Assembly: GCA_019637555.1 (NCBI GenBank)
Contig: JAHBVK010000014.1
Coordinates: 1-64,000 of the forward strand
Length of the DNA stretch: 64,000 nt
Direction of reading: 5' to 3'
From: Anaerolineae bacterium
GTDB lineage: Bacteria; Chloroflexota; Anaerolineae; Aggregatilineales; UBA2796
Shown: in pieces, positions 25,378-34,908 of the stretch
Numbering within the stretch: the stretch's first letter is position 1
Layout: each line of letters begins with the position of its first letter
Translations under genes and position numbers: made by a program
Notes under the pieces: generated by a model
The model's input: only the letters and a program-made list of their open reading frames with translations
What the model was told of the DNA's origin: nothing
The model's database searches: none

Positions 25378-26136
25378 ATGGACCCCATAAATCGTGTCGC
25401 CCTCATAACCGGTGCCGGAACCGGGATCGGCAAACGCACCGCGCTGCGGCTACTGGAAGCCGGATATTCCGTCGTGCTGGCGGGTCGCCGCCTTGAGCCA
25501 CTAGAGGAAACAGTACGAGAATCCGGTGTATCGAATGATCGCACTCTGGTGCTATCCACCGACGTGACCGATCCCGAATCCGTGTCAGCACTATTTGCGG
25601 CAACCGAAGCCAAGTTCGGGCGAGTAGATGTTTTATTCAACAATGCGGGCATCGGTGCTCCCGGCGTTCCACTCGAAGTGTTAAGTTATGAACAATGGCG
25701 CAACGTGCTGGATACTTGCGTCACCGGAACTTTTCTTTGCACGCAGCACGCCTTCAGGATTATGAAGCAGCAGAATCCACATGGGGGACGCATCATCAAC
25801 AACGGCTCGATCTCCGCGCACACGCCCCGCCCCAATTCAGCACCATACACGGCTGCCAAACACGCGATCACTGGACTGACCAAAGCGACGGCGCTGGATG
25901 GTAGACCATTTGATATTAACTGCGGACAAATCGACATTGGCAACGCCGCCACCGAAATGACCTCGCGCATGGGTGCAGGTGTAATGCAAGCGAATGGCAC
26001 AGTCGCCACCGAGCCAACCATCGATCCCGATCATGTGGCGCAAGCAGTGTTGTATATGGCAAACCTGCCGCTGGATGTGAATGTGCCGTTTATGACAGTG
26101 ATGGCAAGCCAGATGCCGTTTATCGGTCGGGGTTAA
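25378..26136 (+). CDS. Short-chain dehydrogenase/reductase
   Basis: NAD(P)-dependent oxidoreductase of the classical SDR family, 252 residues. The cofactor loop is [13 protein letters not shown] (TGxxxGxG), NNAG is in FNNAGIGAP, the catalytic Ser is in NGSISAH, and the Tyr-Lys pair is YTAAK near residue 160. Arginine residues after the second strand (AGRRLE) hint at NADP. AAGGA lies nine bases before ATG. It is a single gene, with a hairpin after it. The substrate is unknown. Confidence 0.92.
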   Translation: MDPINRVALITGAGTGIGKRTALRLLEAGYSVVLAGRRLEPLEETVRESGVSNDRTLVLSTDVTDPESVSALFAATEAKFGRVDVLFNNAGIGAPGVPLEVLSYEQWRNVLDTCVTGTFLCTQHAFRIMKQQNPHGGRIINNGSISAHTPRPNSAPYTAAKHAITGLTKATALDGRPFDINCGQIDIGNAATEMTSRMGAGVMQANGTVATEPTIDPDHVAQAVLYMANLPLDVNVPFMTVMASQMPFIGRG

Positions 26137-26193
26137 CAGTAGGTGGTCGAGGTTGCGTTTCTTGAGGCAAAGACATGAACGCTTTTGCCGCCG

Positions 26194-26231
26194 CTTGTCC
26201 CGGTAGAGACAGCACGACCTACCGGGACGAG
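26194..26231. terminator. Hairpin between convergent SDR and hydrolase genes
   Basis: GTCCCGGTAG (26197-26206) pairs with CTACCGGGAC (26219-26228), extended outward by two or three more pairs, around a 12-base loop. There is no run of T on either side, so termination strength is uncertain. Confidence 0.5.
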
Positions 26232-26289
26232 CGACACCCGCAAACAGAAAAGGACTAAGTATCAAGTTGTAAGTAGGATCTCAGGGGAG

Positions 26290-27213
26290 TTACGCTGTCC
26301 GTAGTGATTCGTATTCCATAGGAGCTGGATGGGATACGACTAACTGCGGTGCAGCGGGTTCAGCGCTCAGGAAGTTACCGACAGCATCGATTACTGCGTC
26401 GTCGCGCAACAGACCGCGATGTCCTAGTCCGCTGGTGGTCATGAACCTCGCCTTCAATGCCTCCGCCAATTGCCGACCATGCTCCACCGCAATGGTCTGG
26501 TCTGCTTCGTCGTGCAGGACCAGCGTCTCGAGGTTCAACGAACGAGCAGCTTCAGCAGCATCGAATTGTTCCACTGGCGCACCAATATGACTGGCGACTC
26601 GGCTGCGCAGTCGTGCGATCATGTCGGCGGGGAAGGCAGCGATTCGCGAAAAAATTGAAAGGTGATCATCGAGTTTGGTCATTGGGGCTAGCAACGCTAA
26701 TTTCTTCACGCTGCTGCTGGATCGTGCCAGACTCAGCACTGTCGCCGCTGCGCCGAACGAGTGCGCGATCACCGCTTCGATTGGACCATACTGATCGATT
26801 ACATCTTCGATGGCATAAGCGAAGTCGCTGATCGTGGTAGGCTGGCTCGGTGAGGCACCATGCCCCGGCGCATCGAAGGTGATCACCGTGTAGCCTTGAG
26901 CGATTAACGGTTCGACAAAGCTCAACATCTGTCCTAGATGACTCTCCCATCCATGAACCAGCAGCACTGTTGATTTTCCGTTGCCCCACTTGTAGCCGTT
27001 TAGCTTGCGCAGGTTGTGGACGATCTCGATCTTCTGTGCGCCTTTAGGCAGATAGCCGTCATAGCTGACGCGCTTGCGTCGAACGCGCAGAAATAGATGC
27101 AGCGCCAAATCATCCGCCCATGCTGGGATTACCTGATTTAGTACACGGAAACTCAGCCGAATGAGTTCAATGGAGCGCGGTACGCGAATGGTGTCGGATT
27201 TGAAGGCTTGCAT
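26290..27213 (-). CDS. Alpha/beta hydrolase
   Basis: Serine hydrolase of the alpha/beta fold, 307 residues. The oxyanion region is LLVHGWESH, the nucleophile elbow is IAHSFGAAA, the Asp is in VLHDEADQT and the His in GLGHRGLL. The first 60 residues are amphipathic and may contact a membrane. The ATG at 27213 has AGGAGAG seven bases upstream; the frame is open to 27255 with weaker signals. It diverges from the histidine kinase gene. Confidence 0.87.
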   Translation of the reverse strand: MQAFKSDTIRVPRSIELIRLSFRVLNQVIPAWADDLALHLFLRVRRKRVSYDGYLPKGAQKIEIVHNLRKLNGYKWGNGKSTVLLVHGWESHLGQMLSFVEPLIAQGYTVITFDAPGHGASPSQPTTISDFAYAIEDVIDQYGPIEAVIAHSFGAAATVLSLARSSSSVKKLALLAPMTKLDDHLSIFSRIAAFPADMIARLRSRVASHIGAPVEQFDAAEAARSLNLETLVLHDEADQTIAVEHGRQLAEALKARFMTTSGLGHRGLLRDDAVIDAVGNFLSAEPAAPQLVVSHPAPMEYESLRTA

Positions 27214-27491
27214 CGGATTTCTCTCCTGAACTTGCTCGTTCATATCCACAGACATTCCTTATGTCGTAGGCAGAAGTCGCGAGAGGAGCCTTTTTATCGG
27301 TTTTTGATCAATTTTTTGTGAAGTACGTAAACTATTTTGCAGTTGAAGAGTGGCGAATCATGAATTTTGTCCGAAATGATGTCACTGTTAGCGAATTTTT
27401 AACCCAACTCCCGGAACGTCATTGTATCCTCTTGGAAATGATGTTATGGCATCCCAAAATGTGTAAAAGGTTGCCTTTGGAGTCGTAAGTG
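27214..27491 (+). other. Divergent intergenic region (hydrolase/histidine kinase)
   Basis: A/T-rich gap of 278 bases between divergent genes, with no gene seen. It contains two copies of GAAATGATGT (27373-27382 and 27435-27444), 62 bases apart, which could be sites for a regulator of the kinase operon. A GGAG sequence lies about ten bases before the kinase ATG. No convincing -35/-10 pair was identified. Confidence 0.4.
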
Positions 27492-29042
27492 ATGAATCAA
27501 CAGGCTGCATCGCGTTCCATCCTTAACTCAATACGCTTCCGCATCGTGCTGCTGCTGACCTTGATGGCTTGTGCGATCTTTTACGGCGCAATTGTAGGTG
27601 TCCAGAGTACCGATGACATGAACAAACGGGATCGGCAGATGAACGCTGTCACCGATCAGCGTACTGCCATATACCAAATGGCACTGCAAATCGAGCGTCT
27701 ATTAAACAACGACCAAACCCCTGCCGAAATCTCGGACTTGCTATGGACATTGGCGGATCAAGTACAGCAATTTGAACTGATCCAAACAGCGTTGCGTCAG
27801 GGCGATAGTGCTCTCGGCATCGCAGCAATTGAAAAACCAGAAGTGTTGGCGGTGCTGGATCAGTTGGAACAAACGTGGGCAGGATACAAGGGCTTCCTCT
27901 CTGAATTTATGGCGGCTCCACGCGACTTGCGCAGCCAACTGGAAGCAGAGAAGCACGCCCCCTTGAGCACTCAGCTCTCGCAGGATGCAGACAATCTCGT
28001 TAGCACTATGAATGTCATCATGGCGACGGATCGCCAGCAGGTGCTGCAATCTACAGTGTCGGTTGCTGGCATGGTTGTTGTCCTGTTTTTGATACTTTTG
28101 GGTGTGTTGCTGCGCGGCTTGCACGCGCTAAACAATCTGGCAGCGACGGCTACTCAGTTCGCTCATCAGAACTTCAAAGCGCGCGCTAACACCAAGACCA
28201 TGACCGAATTTGCACAGGTTGGTGAAGTGCTGAATGGCATGGCGTCCCGCATCGACAATTTAGTGGTGAGTTTGGAGCAGCGCGTTGCGGAGACTCAATC
28301 CGCGCGCGAACAAGCAGAACGCGCTGATAAAGTGAAATCCGCGTTTCTGGCTACTATGTCTCACGAACTGCGGACACCGCTCAATGCAGTGATCAACTTC
28401 ACCAAGTTCGTGATCCGTGGTGTTATGGGACCTGTCAACGAACGGCAAGTTGAAACTCTTACCTCTGTCGTGAACAGTGGTAAGCACTTGCTCACGCTGA
28501 TCAACGATGTACTGGATATCTCGAAGATCGAGTCGGGTTCGCTCAACCTGTTTATTGAAGACGATGTCAATGTGAAGGAAATCGTGAGCAGCGTGGTCGA
28601 GACGGCGCGCGGGTTGCTGGCTGAGAAACCTGTCGAACTGCGTGCGGAGATTGCCGACGATCTGCCTTTGATTGCGGCTGATCGTCAGCGCATCTTGCAA
28701 GTTTTGCTGAACATTGTTTCCAACGCCTGCAAATTCACTGCTAACGGTCACATTGCCGTTCGCGTTAACAAGATAGAAGACGAGATTCGTCTTGAAGTTG
28801 AAGATACGGGACCCGGCATCGCACCAGAAGATCAAGCGGACGTATTCTTGGCATTTAAGCAAACCGAAAGCGGTCTGCGTACCGCTGGTGGCACAGGCTT
28901 AGGGATGCCGATCTCCAAGAGTCTGGTCGAAGCGCATGGTGGGAGTTTGTGGCTGGAGAGTGTAGTCGGCAAAGGCTCGACTTTCTTTGTTAAACTACCA
29001 CTAACGGCAATTATCTCGACACCGCAGCCCGTCGCTGCCTAA
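27492..29042 (+). CDS. Membrane sensor histidine kinase
   Basis: Senses an unknown signal and phosphorylates receiver proteins. Membrane segments lie near residues 16-37 and 188-211, enclosing a helical outside sensor of about 150 residues. A HAMP-like linker follows (LNNLAATATQFAHQNF), then the HisKA helix ATMSHELRTPLNAV with phospho-acceptor His291. The HATPase domain shows the N box NIVSNACKFTANG, the G1 box DTGPGIAPED and GGTGLGMPISK. The frame starts GTG-ATG; the ATG at 27492 was chosen. Three receiver-only genes follow in the same direction, so it is the likely donor for a branched phosphorelay. Confidence 0.92.
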   Translation: MNQQAASRSILNSIRFRIVLLLTLMACAIFYGAIVGVQSTDDMNKRDRQMNAVTDQRTAIYQMALQIERLLNNDQTPAEISDLLWTLADQVQQFELIQTALRQGDSALGIAAIEKPEVLAVLDQLEQTWAGYKGFLSEFMAAPRDLRSQLEAEKHAPLSTQLSQDADNLVSTMNVIMATDRQQVLQSTVSVAGMVVVLFLILLGVLLRGLHALNNLAATATQFAHQNFKARANTKTMTEFAQVGEVLNGMASRIDNLVVSLEQRVAETQSAREQAERADKVKSAFLATMSHELRTPLNAVINFTKFVIRGVMGPVNERQVETLTSVVNSGKHLLTLINDVLDISKIESGSLNLFIEDDVNVKEIVSSVVETARGLLAEKPVELRAEIADDLPLIAADRQRILQVLLNIVSNACKFTANGHIAVRVNKIEDEIRLEVEDTGPGIAPEDQADVFLAFKQTESGLRTAGGTGLGMPISKSLVEAHGGSLWLESVVGKGSTFFVKLPLTAIISTPQPVAA

Positions 29043-29080
29043 CGCGAAACCACAGGTCGGTTATTACAGGGAAAACTTGC

Positions 29081-29500
29081 ATGGACATAGCACAGCAACC
29101 AGCAGTTTTGTACGTTGAAGATGATCTCTCCAGCCGCCAGATCATGCAGATTCTGTTGGAAGCGGAGATGGGGCTGCGCGAGGTAACCATCTTTGAAGAT
29201 AGTCACGATTTCCTGTCGCGAGTAGCGGCGCTGCCTCATCGCCCCGACATTGTGCTGCTGGATATTCACGTACCACCCCATTCCGGTTTCGAGATGTTAC
29301 AAATGCTGCGCCAAAACGGTTTCGAGAAAACGCCTATCGTCGCCCTGACCGCCAGTGTGATGAACGAGGAAATCGCCAGATTGCGCACCGCTGGCTTCAA
29401 CGGTGTGGTCTCCAAACCCGTCGATCTGGATACTTTCCCTCAGATGTTAAAACGTCTGCTCAACGGCGAGAGCGTCTGGCGCATCAGCGAGTTGGCATGA
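29081..29500 (+). CDS. Single-domain response regulator 1
   Basis: Receiver domain only, 139 residues. The acidic pair is in LYVEDDLSS, the phospho-acceptor Asp in IVLLDIHVPPHSG, the Thr in ALTAS and the Lys in VSKPVD. It ends FPQMLKRLLNGESVW, a tail shared with the next two genes. With no output domain, it must act by binding another protein or passing phosphate on. It lies 38 bases after the kinase. Confidence 0.9.
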   Translation: MDIAQQPAVLYVEDDLSSRQIMQILLEAEMGLREVTIFEDSHDFLSRVAALPHRPDIVLLDIHVPPHSGFEMLQMLRQNGFEKTPIVALTASVMNEEIARLRTAGFNGVVSKPVDLDTFPQMLKRLLNGESVWRISELA

Positions 29501-29524
29501 GTCATCGTAGTCATCAAAGGAGTA

Positions 29525-29944
29525 ATGTCAGTCATGTCTCTCAAGGGCAAGCGTATATTTATCGTCGAAGATGATGTTGCCAACAAAACCATCATCGTGA
29601 TGTTATTGGAGCAGCAAGGTGCGGTCACCGCGATTGATCGTTTCGGGCGGCAAGTACTGGAGAAGTTGAAAGCATTTGGTCCCGTTGATGTCATTTTGAT
29701 GGATTTGATGCTGCCCAATAATGTCTCCGGCTTCGATCTGTTCGACGTCGTCCGCAGCGATCCTGAGTACAGCGACGTACCGATTGTGGCTGTTTCCGCG
29801 ATGGAGCCAGCAGTAGCGGTACCACGCGCTAAAGCGAAGGGGTTTGCAGGCTTTATTTCTAAACCCGTCGAATACGATCTTTTTCCACGCCAGATCGCGC
29901 AAGTGATCGAACGTCAGGCAGTCTGGCAGTGGCTTCCCCAATAA
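29525..29944 (+). CDS. Single-domain response regulator 2
   Basis: Receiver domain with FIVEDDVANK, phospho-acceptor Asp in VILMDLMLPN, AVSAME in place of the usual Thr region, and ISKPVEYDLFP. The tail ends with QAVWQW. Two ATGs (29525 and 29534) are possible: AAGGAG lies two bases from the first and eleven from the second. The second would start MSLKGKRIFIVEDD and may be the real one. Confidence 0.9.
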   Translation: MSVMSLKGKRIFIVEDDVANKTIIVMLLEQQGAVTAIDRFGRQVLEKLKAFGPVDVILMDLMLPNNVSGFDLFDVVRSDPEYSDVPIVAVSAMEPAVAVPRAKAKGFAGFISKPVEYDLFPRQIAQVIERQAVWQWLPQ

Positions 29945-30067
29945 CGCACGTAGCGAGGGAAGAATTAACGACTTGAAATGACTTTGTATGAACTTCAAGC
30001 TACTTACCTGCCGAGGATTACCTTACACTAGAGACATCGCTGCCGCGACCATGAGGGAGATTTTACG

Positions 30068-30454
30068 ATGACCTATGCGCTAATCGTAGACGACGACATA
30101 AACAATCTGAATGTGCTGGGTGAACTACTCTCTTTGGAAGGGGTTGCGCAGACTCGCATTGCTGATCCTTTGAAGGTTGATTCTGCGCTTGATGAACTGC
30201 CTAAGGTGGATGTGGTCTTTCTCGATTTGGAAATGCCCGGTCTGGATGGTTACACCTTACTCAACCAACTCCGTGGCGATAAGCGTTATCAGGATGTTCC
30301 CTTCGTCGCCTGCACCGTTCATCTCAACGAGATCAAGAACGCCAAGTCAAATGGTTTCCACAGCTTCATCGGTAAACCGCTAGATGCTGACTTATTTCCT
30401 GCACAACTAGGGCGCATTCTCAAAGGGGACCGCGTTTGGATTGCTCCACGCTAA
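30068..30454 (+). CDS. Single-domain response regulator 3
   Basis: Receiver domain with LIVDDDINN, Asp in VVFLDLEMPGLDG, ACTVHLNEI and IGKPLDADLFPAQLG. It ends GDRVWIAPR, so the FP-x-Q-L-x-x-x-L-x-G-x-x-VW tail is common to all three receivers. GGGAG lies eight bases before the ATG. It follows receiver 2 after 123 bases and is last in the cluster. Confidence 0.9.
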   Translation: MTYALIVDDDINNLNVLGELLSLEGVAQTRIADPLKVDSALDELPKVDVVFLDLEMPGLDGYTLLNQLRGDKRYQDVPFVACTVHLNEIKNAKSNGFHSFIGKPLDADLFPAQLGRILKGDRVWIAPR

Positions 30455-30601
30455 GCTGTAGCTGTATGCACTGAACACGCAACAGCGCGACGCCAGTATA
30501 AACCGCGATAATCCTTTCGGGCGCAAGTTCAAGCTATACCGCCACACTTGCGCCTAAATGTTTCTACGTGGCTCACTCTTTCCCCTTCATAGAAACCTTA
30601 T

Positions 30602-30610
30602 TGCTATGAT
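30602..30610 (+). promoter_or_regulatory. Extended -10 promoter for DUF423 gene
   Basis: TGC-TATGAT 40 bases before the ATG at 30650. The same TGC-TATGAT occurs at 24471-24479. Confidence 0.45.
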
Positions 30611-30649
30611 AACAATTAGGGATAAGATCGTGCGCTGGAGGGTATCTCT

Positions 30650-31033
30650 ATGGCACGTAGCATTGCGCTTTTGGCTGCAATTCTCGGTTTCACTGGCGTG
30701 GCGTTAGGCGCATTCGGCGCACATGGTTTACAAGCTACGCTGCAAGCTTATGACCGTGTTGGCACATTCGAGACTGCCGTTCAGTACCAGATGTACCACG
30801 CCCTCGCGCTGATCGGTGTGGCAGCGTTAGCCGCCCGAAAACCATTATTTTCACTCAGCGCAGCAGCATTGCTGTTCTTTGGTGGTACGCTGGTTTTCTC
30901 CGGCAGCCTCTATTTACTGGCGATCTTCGATCTACAGTTTTTAGGTCCCGTGACGCCGATTGGTGGTGTGCTGCTGCTGCTCGGCTGGCTGATGTTGGGA
31001 ATTGGCGGCATGCGTATGGGAATAACCCCCTGA
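30650..31033 (+). CDS. DUF423 family membrane protein (YgdD-like)
   Basis: Small integral membrane protein of 127 residues with four hydrophobic segments. GALGAFGAHGL-type sequence (here LGAFGAHGLQAT), then ETAVQYQMYHALAL and FSGSLYLLAI, are the hallmarks of DUF423. The family has no settled function. GGAGG lies eight bases before the ATG. A strong bidirectional terminator follows. Confidence 0.92.
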   Translation: MARSIALLAAILGFTGVALGAFGAHGLQATLQAYDRVGTFETAVQYQMYHALALIGVAALAARKPLFSLSAAALLFFGGTLVFSGSLYLLAIFDLQFLGPVTPIGGVLLLLGWLMLGIGGMRMGITP

Positions 31034-31072
31034 GCGCATCTCGTACCATCACTTAACGCTTGCTCCAGCATA

Positions 31073-31113
31073 AAAATCGCCGCCTCCTCATGAGTTGAAT
31101 TGGCGGCGATTTT
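31073..31113. terminator. Bidirectional terminator between DUF423 and Ser/Thr kinase genes
   Basis: AAAATCGCCGCC (31073-31084) and GGCGGCGATTTT (31102-31113) form a 12-bp stem with a 17-base loop. A-runs on one arm and T-runs on the other make it work in both directions between convergent genes. Confidence 0.82.
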
Positions 31114-31167
31114 ATTAACTTCTAGTCTTGTCAAAATTGGATCGTATGTCGCTGCTGTTGATCGCTA

Positions 31168-33312
31168 TCAAGGTGTGCTCGTTGGTTCCGGCACCGCATC
31201 GCAATCTCCCGACGTACGTACGAACGATGCCTGAATCCAACCCGTACGATTCGCCGTGCCAACACGTCCAGTGACTTCCAGCCAAATGATACCCTGCTGT
31301 ACAACACGCGCTGATACAGTTAATTCCTGCCCACGCTCAAGGAAACCAAGTTGCGGGGCATTCAACGCCGCGCGGCTGTACAACGGTGTGGCGCTGCCCG
31401 TCACCGTGATCACACAGGCGCTAGTCGTGCCACTGGTTGGTGTCATTGGAACGGTGGGAGCTGGCAAGGTAACTGTACCGGTCAGTGTGTCACAGTCGCC
31501 AGCAACACGCACAGATCGCTGCTGAACCCATCCGGTGCGTTGTGCCGTACCAACACGCCCCGTAACCAGCAGCCACGCGATACCCTGCGGATCGACGAAT
31601 CGAGCCTGAACTGGCAGTTGCTGATCGCGTACCAAGAAGCCGAGCTGCGGCGCATTGGAAGCTGCTCGACTGTACATCGGAGTGGCACTGCCGGTCACCG
31701 TGACCACACAAGCGGCGGGAGTACTAGACGGCGTGAACGTCAATGTTGCCGTTAAGGTGGCAGATGGCGTAAAGGTCAGCGTTGCTGACGGTGTAATCGT
31801 AGAAGTAGCGGACGGCGTAAAGGTCAGCGTTGGTGTATACGTGCGTGTGGGGGCGCTGTTCGTAGCGATTACCGAGTCGGCAGTGCCTAACCTAATCGAG
31901 ATCGCTGTCGCCGCATCTGCTGTTTGCTGAGCTGCTGTTGTGCCTGTGGCATTGATCGTCGGCGTTAACGTTTCCGTCGGCGTGTAGGTCAATGATGGAG
32001 TGAGTGTGCTAGTCGCAGTTTCCGTTGGGACAGCGGTATCGGTATTCGTCGGCTGTACTGTGTCGGTCAGCGTGCTGGTTGTTGTCGCAGTATTCTCAAC
32101 AATCACAGCAACGGCGGTGGTTGGCGCAGGCGTGGAAGTGGGACTACCACTCCCGTTGGAAAGGGCGGCGAAAATAATCGCGCCAAAAACTAGCAGCACG
32201 ATCACACCTGCGATCAGCCGCAGACGCATAGTCTGCGCTTGCGGCGGGATTGTAGAGGTCGCACTACTTGACGATGACGGTGGAGTAGCACTGCCCGAGC
32301 TTCCAACGGTTCCTGCTGGCGGTGGTGTCCCCGGCGGGATCGTGGTGATCAGTGGCATTCCCACATCATCACGTAGTCGTTTGGTGTCTCTTCCGTCACC
32401 GGGTTCCGGCTCGATCTCGATCAATGTGACGGCATCTTCTTCAACCGCATCTTTGGGATCGAGGAATGGCGATACGGTAAGTGCATGGCGATCCACAGCA
32501 GCGCGGAAATCACGCGCCAACTGACCCGCCGAACCGTAACGATCATCGGGATTTTTGGCGAGCGCACGTTGTATGACGCGCTCGATCCCCGGTGCAAAAC
32601 GCTTCTCCATCGTCCGCATCGGTGGCTCTTCGTTGACGTGTTTATGCATCAAGCCGAAGGCAGTATCTGCTTTGAAGGGCAGCTCACCCGTCAGCATTTC
32701 GTAGAGAATGATACCCAGCGCATAAATATCGGTGCGGGCATCAACGGGCTGCGTTTTCCATTGTTCAGGCGACATGTAAGCCGGTGTGCCCATGATCGTC
32801 CCGGCGACGGTAGAAAGTGTCGCAGTGCCGCTTGACATTACCTTGGCGATGCCGAAGTCGGTCAGGAAAGCATTGCCTGCTTCATCCAGCATTACGTTCT
32901 GCGGCTTCATATCGCGGTGGACGACTCCACGATTGTGCGCGTAATCTAGCGCCGCCGCGATCTGATCCAGCAGTTCCATCACCTGCGGCAGCGGCATTGG
33001 ACCACTGCGAATTTTCTCCGCCAAACTGCCGCCGGGCAGCAGTTCCATGACTAGATAAACCAACCCCTCATCCCTACCGAAGTCGAACACCTTAAGGATG
33101 TGCGGGTGGCTGAACGAGGCGATAGTTTCGACCTCGCGTTCGAAGCGGCGGCTAAACTCCTCTGTCTGCGCCAGATCAGACTCGATCACTTTGACCGCAA
33201 CGTCGCGCTTCATGTTGGTCTGCCGGGCACGGTAAACAGCCGCCATGCCGCCTTTGCCAAGCAATCCCAGCAACTCGTAATTACCTAATCGTCTTCCGGT
33301 AAGATCCGCCAT
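31168..33312 (-). CDS. Transmembrane Ser/Thr protein kinase, PknB-like, with SH3-like repeats
   Basis: The kinase domain occupies residues 1-275: Gly loop GKGGMAAVY, ATP lysine K41, HRDMKPQN (132-139), DFG (152-154) and GTPAYMSPEQ. A membrane segment lies near 363-384. A long Ser/Thr/Pro linker with TFTPSAT repeats follows, then two 70-residue repeats beginning CVVTVTGSATPMYSR and CVITVTGSATPLYSR, which look like SH3b-type folds with one cysteine at each end. This suggests a cytosolic kinase with an outside sensor. At DNA level a 19-bp direct repeat at 31766-31784 and 31814-31832 shows recent repeat expansion in the linker. Confidence 0.92.
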   Translation of the reverse strand: MADLTGRRLGNYELLGLLGKGGMAAVYRARQTNMKRDVAVKVIESDLAQTEEFSRRFEREVETIASFSHPHILKVFDFGRDEGLVYLVMELLPGGSLAEKIRSGPMPLPQVMELLDQIAAALDYAHNRGVVHRDMKPQNVMLDEAGNAFLTDFGIAKVMSSGTATLSTVAGTIMGTPAYMSPEQWKTQPVDARTDIYALGIILYEMLTGELPFKADTAFGLMHKHVNEEPPMRTMEKRFAPGIERVIQRALAKNPDDRYGSAGQLARDFRAAVDRHALTVSPFLDPKDAVEEDAVTLIEIEPEPGDGRDTKRLRDDVGMPLITTIPPGTPPPAGTVGSSGSATPPSSSSSATSTIPPQAQTMRLRLIAGVIVLLVFGAIIFAALSNGSGSPTSTPAPTTAVAVIVENTATTTSTLTDTVQPTNTDTAVPTETATSTLTPSLTYTPTETLTPTINATGTTAAQQTADAATAISIRLGTADSVIATNSAPTRTYTPTLTFTPSATSTITPSATLTFTPSATLTATLTFTPSSTPAACVVTVTGSATPMYSRAASNAPQLGFLVRDQQLPVQARFVDPQGIAWLLVTGRVGTAQRTGWVQQRSVRVAGDCDTLTGTVTLPAPTVPMTPTSGTTSACVITVTGSATPLYSRAALNAPQLGFLERGQELTVSARVVQQGIIWLEVTGRVGTANRTGWIQASFVRTSGDCDAVPEPTSTP

Positions 33313-33430
33313 GATGCGCGCTATCCTGATTTTATCGTCGCGGTGAGAACGGGATTAATTGTATCGTGAAGTGGGCAGACGGAAAATTGCCGCGAAGTCG
33401 GGATCGTTGTGATCTTTAGCTAGGTTAGGT

Positions 33431-33454
33431 TTCCCAGCACCGCAGTGCTGGGAA
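33431..33454 (-). terminator. Hairpin after FKBP gene
   Basis: TTCCCAGCAC (33431-33440) and GTGCTGGGAA (33445-33454) form a ten-bp stem with a four-base loop, 22 bases past the FKBP stop on the minus strand. No T-tract follows. Confidence 0.55.
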
Positions 33455-33475
33455 CAACAACATCGTCATTGCGGC

Positions 33476-33952
33476 TTAGTTCACACTGACTAGTTCAACT
33501 TCGAAAATGATCGTTGCGTTAGGCGGAATCACACCGCCAGCGCCTTGCGATCCATACGCCAGATCAGGCGGGATCGTCAGCTTGCGCTTACCACCGACCT
33601 TCATGCCGCGCACTCCCAGATCGAAGCCGGGAATCATACCGCCACCACCAACGGTGAACGGCAGCGTTTGACCGCGATCATAGGAACTGTCGAACTTGGT
33701 GCCATTTTCCAGCGTGCCGAGGTAATGTACCTGCACACGCGATCCGACTACCGCTTCGGCACCAGTCCCCAACGCGATGTCTTGAATTTTCAGTCCGTTA
33801 TCCATGGTAACTTCCTCACCGACCGCAGACGCGGTCTCTGACGTAGGCGTAGCTTCTGGCGCGACTACATTGGGCAGATTAGGTGAACATGCCGTAACAG
33901 TAACGACGGCAAGCAGCAGCGCCAAAGTAAGCGAATGTATTCGTTTGTTCAC
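33476..33952 (-). CDS. FKBP-type peptidyl-prolyl isomerase, lipoprotein
   Basis: Helps fold exported proteins at the outer face of the membrane. The signal peptide ends in a lipobox VTVTAC, with the lipid-anchored cysteine near residue 22. After a short linker comes an FKBP domain: VQVHYLGTLENGTKFDSSYDR, PGFDLGVRGMKVGGKRKLTI and LAYGSQGAGGVIPPNATIIFEVEL carry the conserved isomerase pocket (long motifs cited in part, by position about 70-155). The start is GTG with AAGGA seven bases upstream. Confidence 0.93.
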   Translation of the reverse strand: MNKRIHSLTLALLLAVVTVTACSPNLPNVVAPEATPTSETASAVGEEVTMDNGLKIQDIALGTGAEAVVGSRVQVHYLGTLENGTKFDSSYDRGQTLPFTVGGGGMIPGFDLGVRGMKVGGKRKLTIPPDLAYGSQGAGGVIPPNATIIFEVELVSVN

Positions 33953-34093
33953 AACCTGATCCTTCTCACAGCAATACAGTGAAATTTAACTTCACCATAA
34001 TGCCACCGATGAGGCGGTCTGGCAAGCTAACCTTGCGCGGAGAGCCGAGATGCGTAACAGTAGAAGCCAATCATCGCTGACGGATGCTAAAAG

Positions 34094-34750
34094 ATGAAAC
34101 GATTGACTCACCTGAACCAACAGTTGGTGTGCGGGGTGCTAATATTGCTTACGCTAATGCCTGCATCGTGTGCGGCGCAGCCGACAACCACGCCACAGCC
34201 TACGCTGACACCCACTATTCCGGCAACTCCTGCACCCCAGATGTACAACTATGCTATCGATCCAGCGGCATCGGTGATCGATTACTTGGCGATTGGCGCG
34301 TTTAACATTCAGATGCCCGGTACCTTCAAATTGTTCGGCAACACCATTTTGATCGTGCCGGAAAACGGCAAATATCGCGTCAAAGCCGATGTCTTGATCG
34401 ATGGTAATTCTGTCACCGCGATCAATGGCATCGTCCGCGACGCGCTGATGAATAATTTGGAAGTCAGCAAATATCCGACGGCACGGGTTATCCTCGACTC
34501 GTTGGAACTGGTCGAGCCAGATGCGTCCGGTAATCTAGCGGATACAGCGGTTACGCTCTCCGGCACACTTGATCTTCACGGCGTCACCCGCAACATCACT
34601 ATTCCGGTGACTTTGAAGATCACCAACGGGGTATTGAGTGCCATCGGTGAAACCAAATTGGATCTACTCGATCACAAAGTTAACGTCCCGACGGCGATAA
34701 TGAACAGCACTATCACTTTCAAGGCAAACTTAAAGGCGAACCTACAGTAA
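34094..34750 (+). CDS. YceI-family lipid-binding-like protein, exported
   Basis: Signal peptide with possible lipobox LMPASC near residue 26, then a Thr/Pro linker and a YceI beta-barrel domain from about residue 50 (YAIDPAASVIDYLA). Family blocks include SKYPTARVILDS and LHGVTRNITIPV. YceI proteins bind isoprenoid chains in a lipocalin-like pocket; the ligand here is unknown. Divergent from the FKBP gene. Confidence 0.87.
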   Translation: MKRLTHLNQQLVCGVLILLTLMPASCAAQPTTTPQPTLTPTIPATPAPQMYNYAIDPAASVIDYLAIGAFNIQMPGTFKLFGNTILIVPENGKYRVKADVLIDGNSVTAINGIVRDALMNNLEVSKYPTARVILDSLELVEPDASGNLADTAVTLSGTLDLHGVTRNITIPVTLKITNGVLSAIGETKLDLLDHKVNVPTAIMNSTITFKANLKANLQ

Positions 34751-34908
34751 CCATTCGATCTAGTATGGATTCGCCCATAGGGGCGCGATCCACACGTCTT
34801 TGCGGCACGGCACGAAATGATTACGCGACGCAGAAATTCACCCTCACGGCAATCAATACTACAGCTTATACTTAGAAGGTTGTATTGTTTCGCCCATGGT
34901 AGCTATCG

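Noticed and set aside
31740..31880. Short direct repeats resembling a CRISPR array
   Set aside because: They encode the TFTPSAT linker of the kinase and have no spacers.
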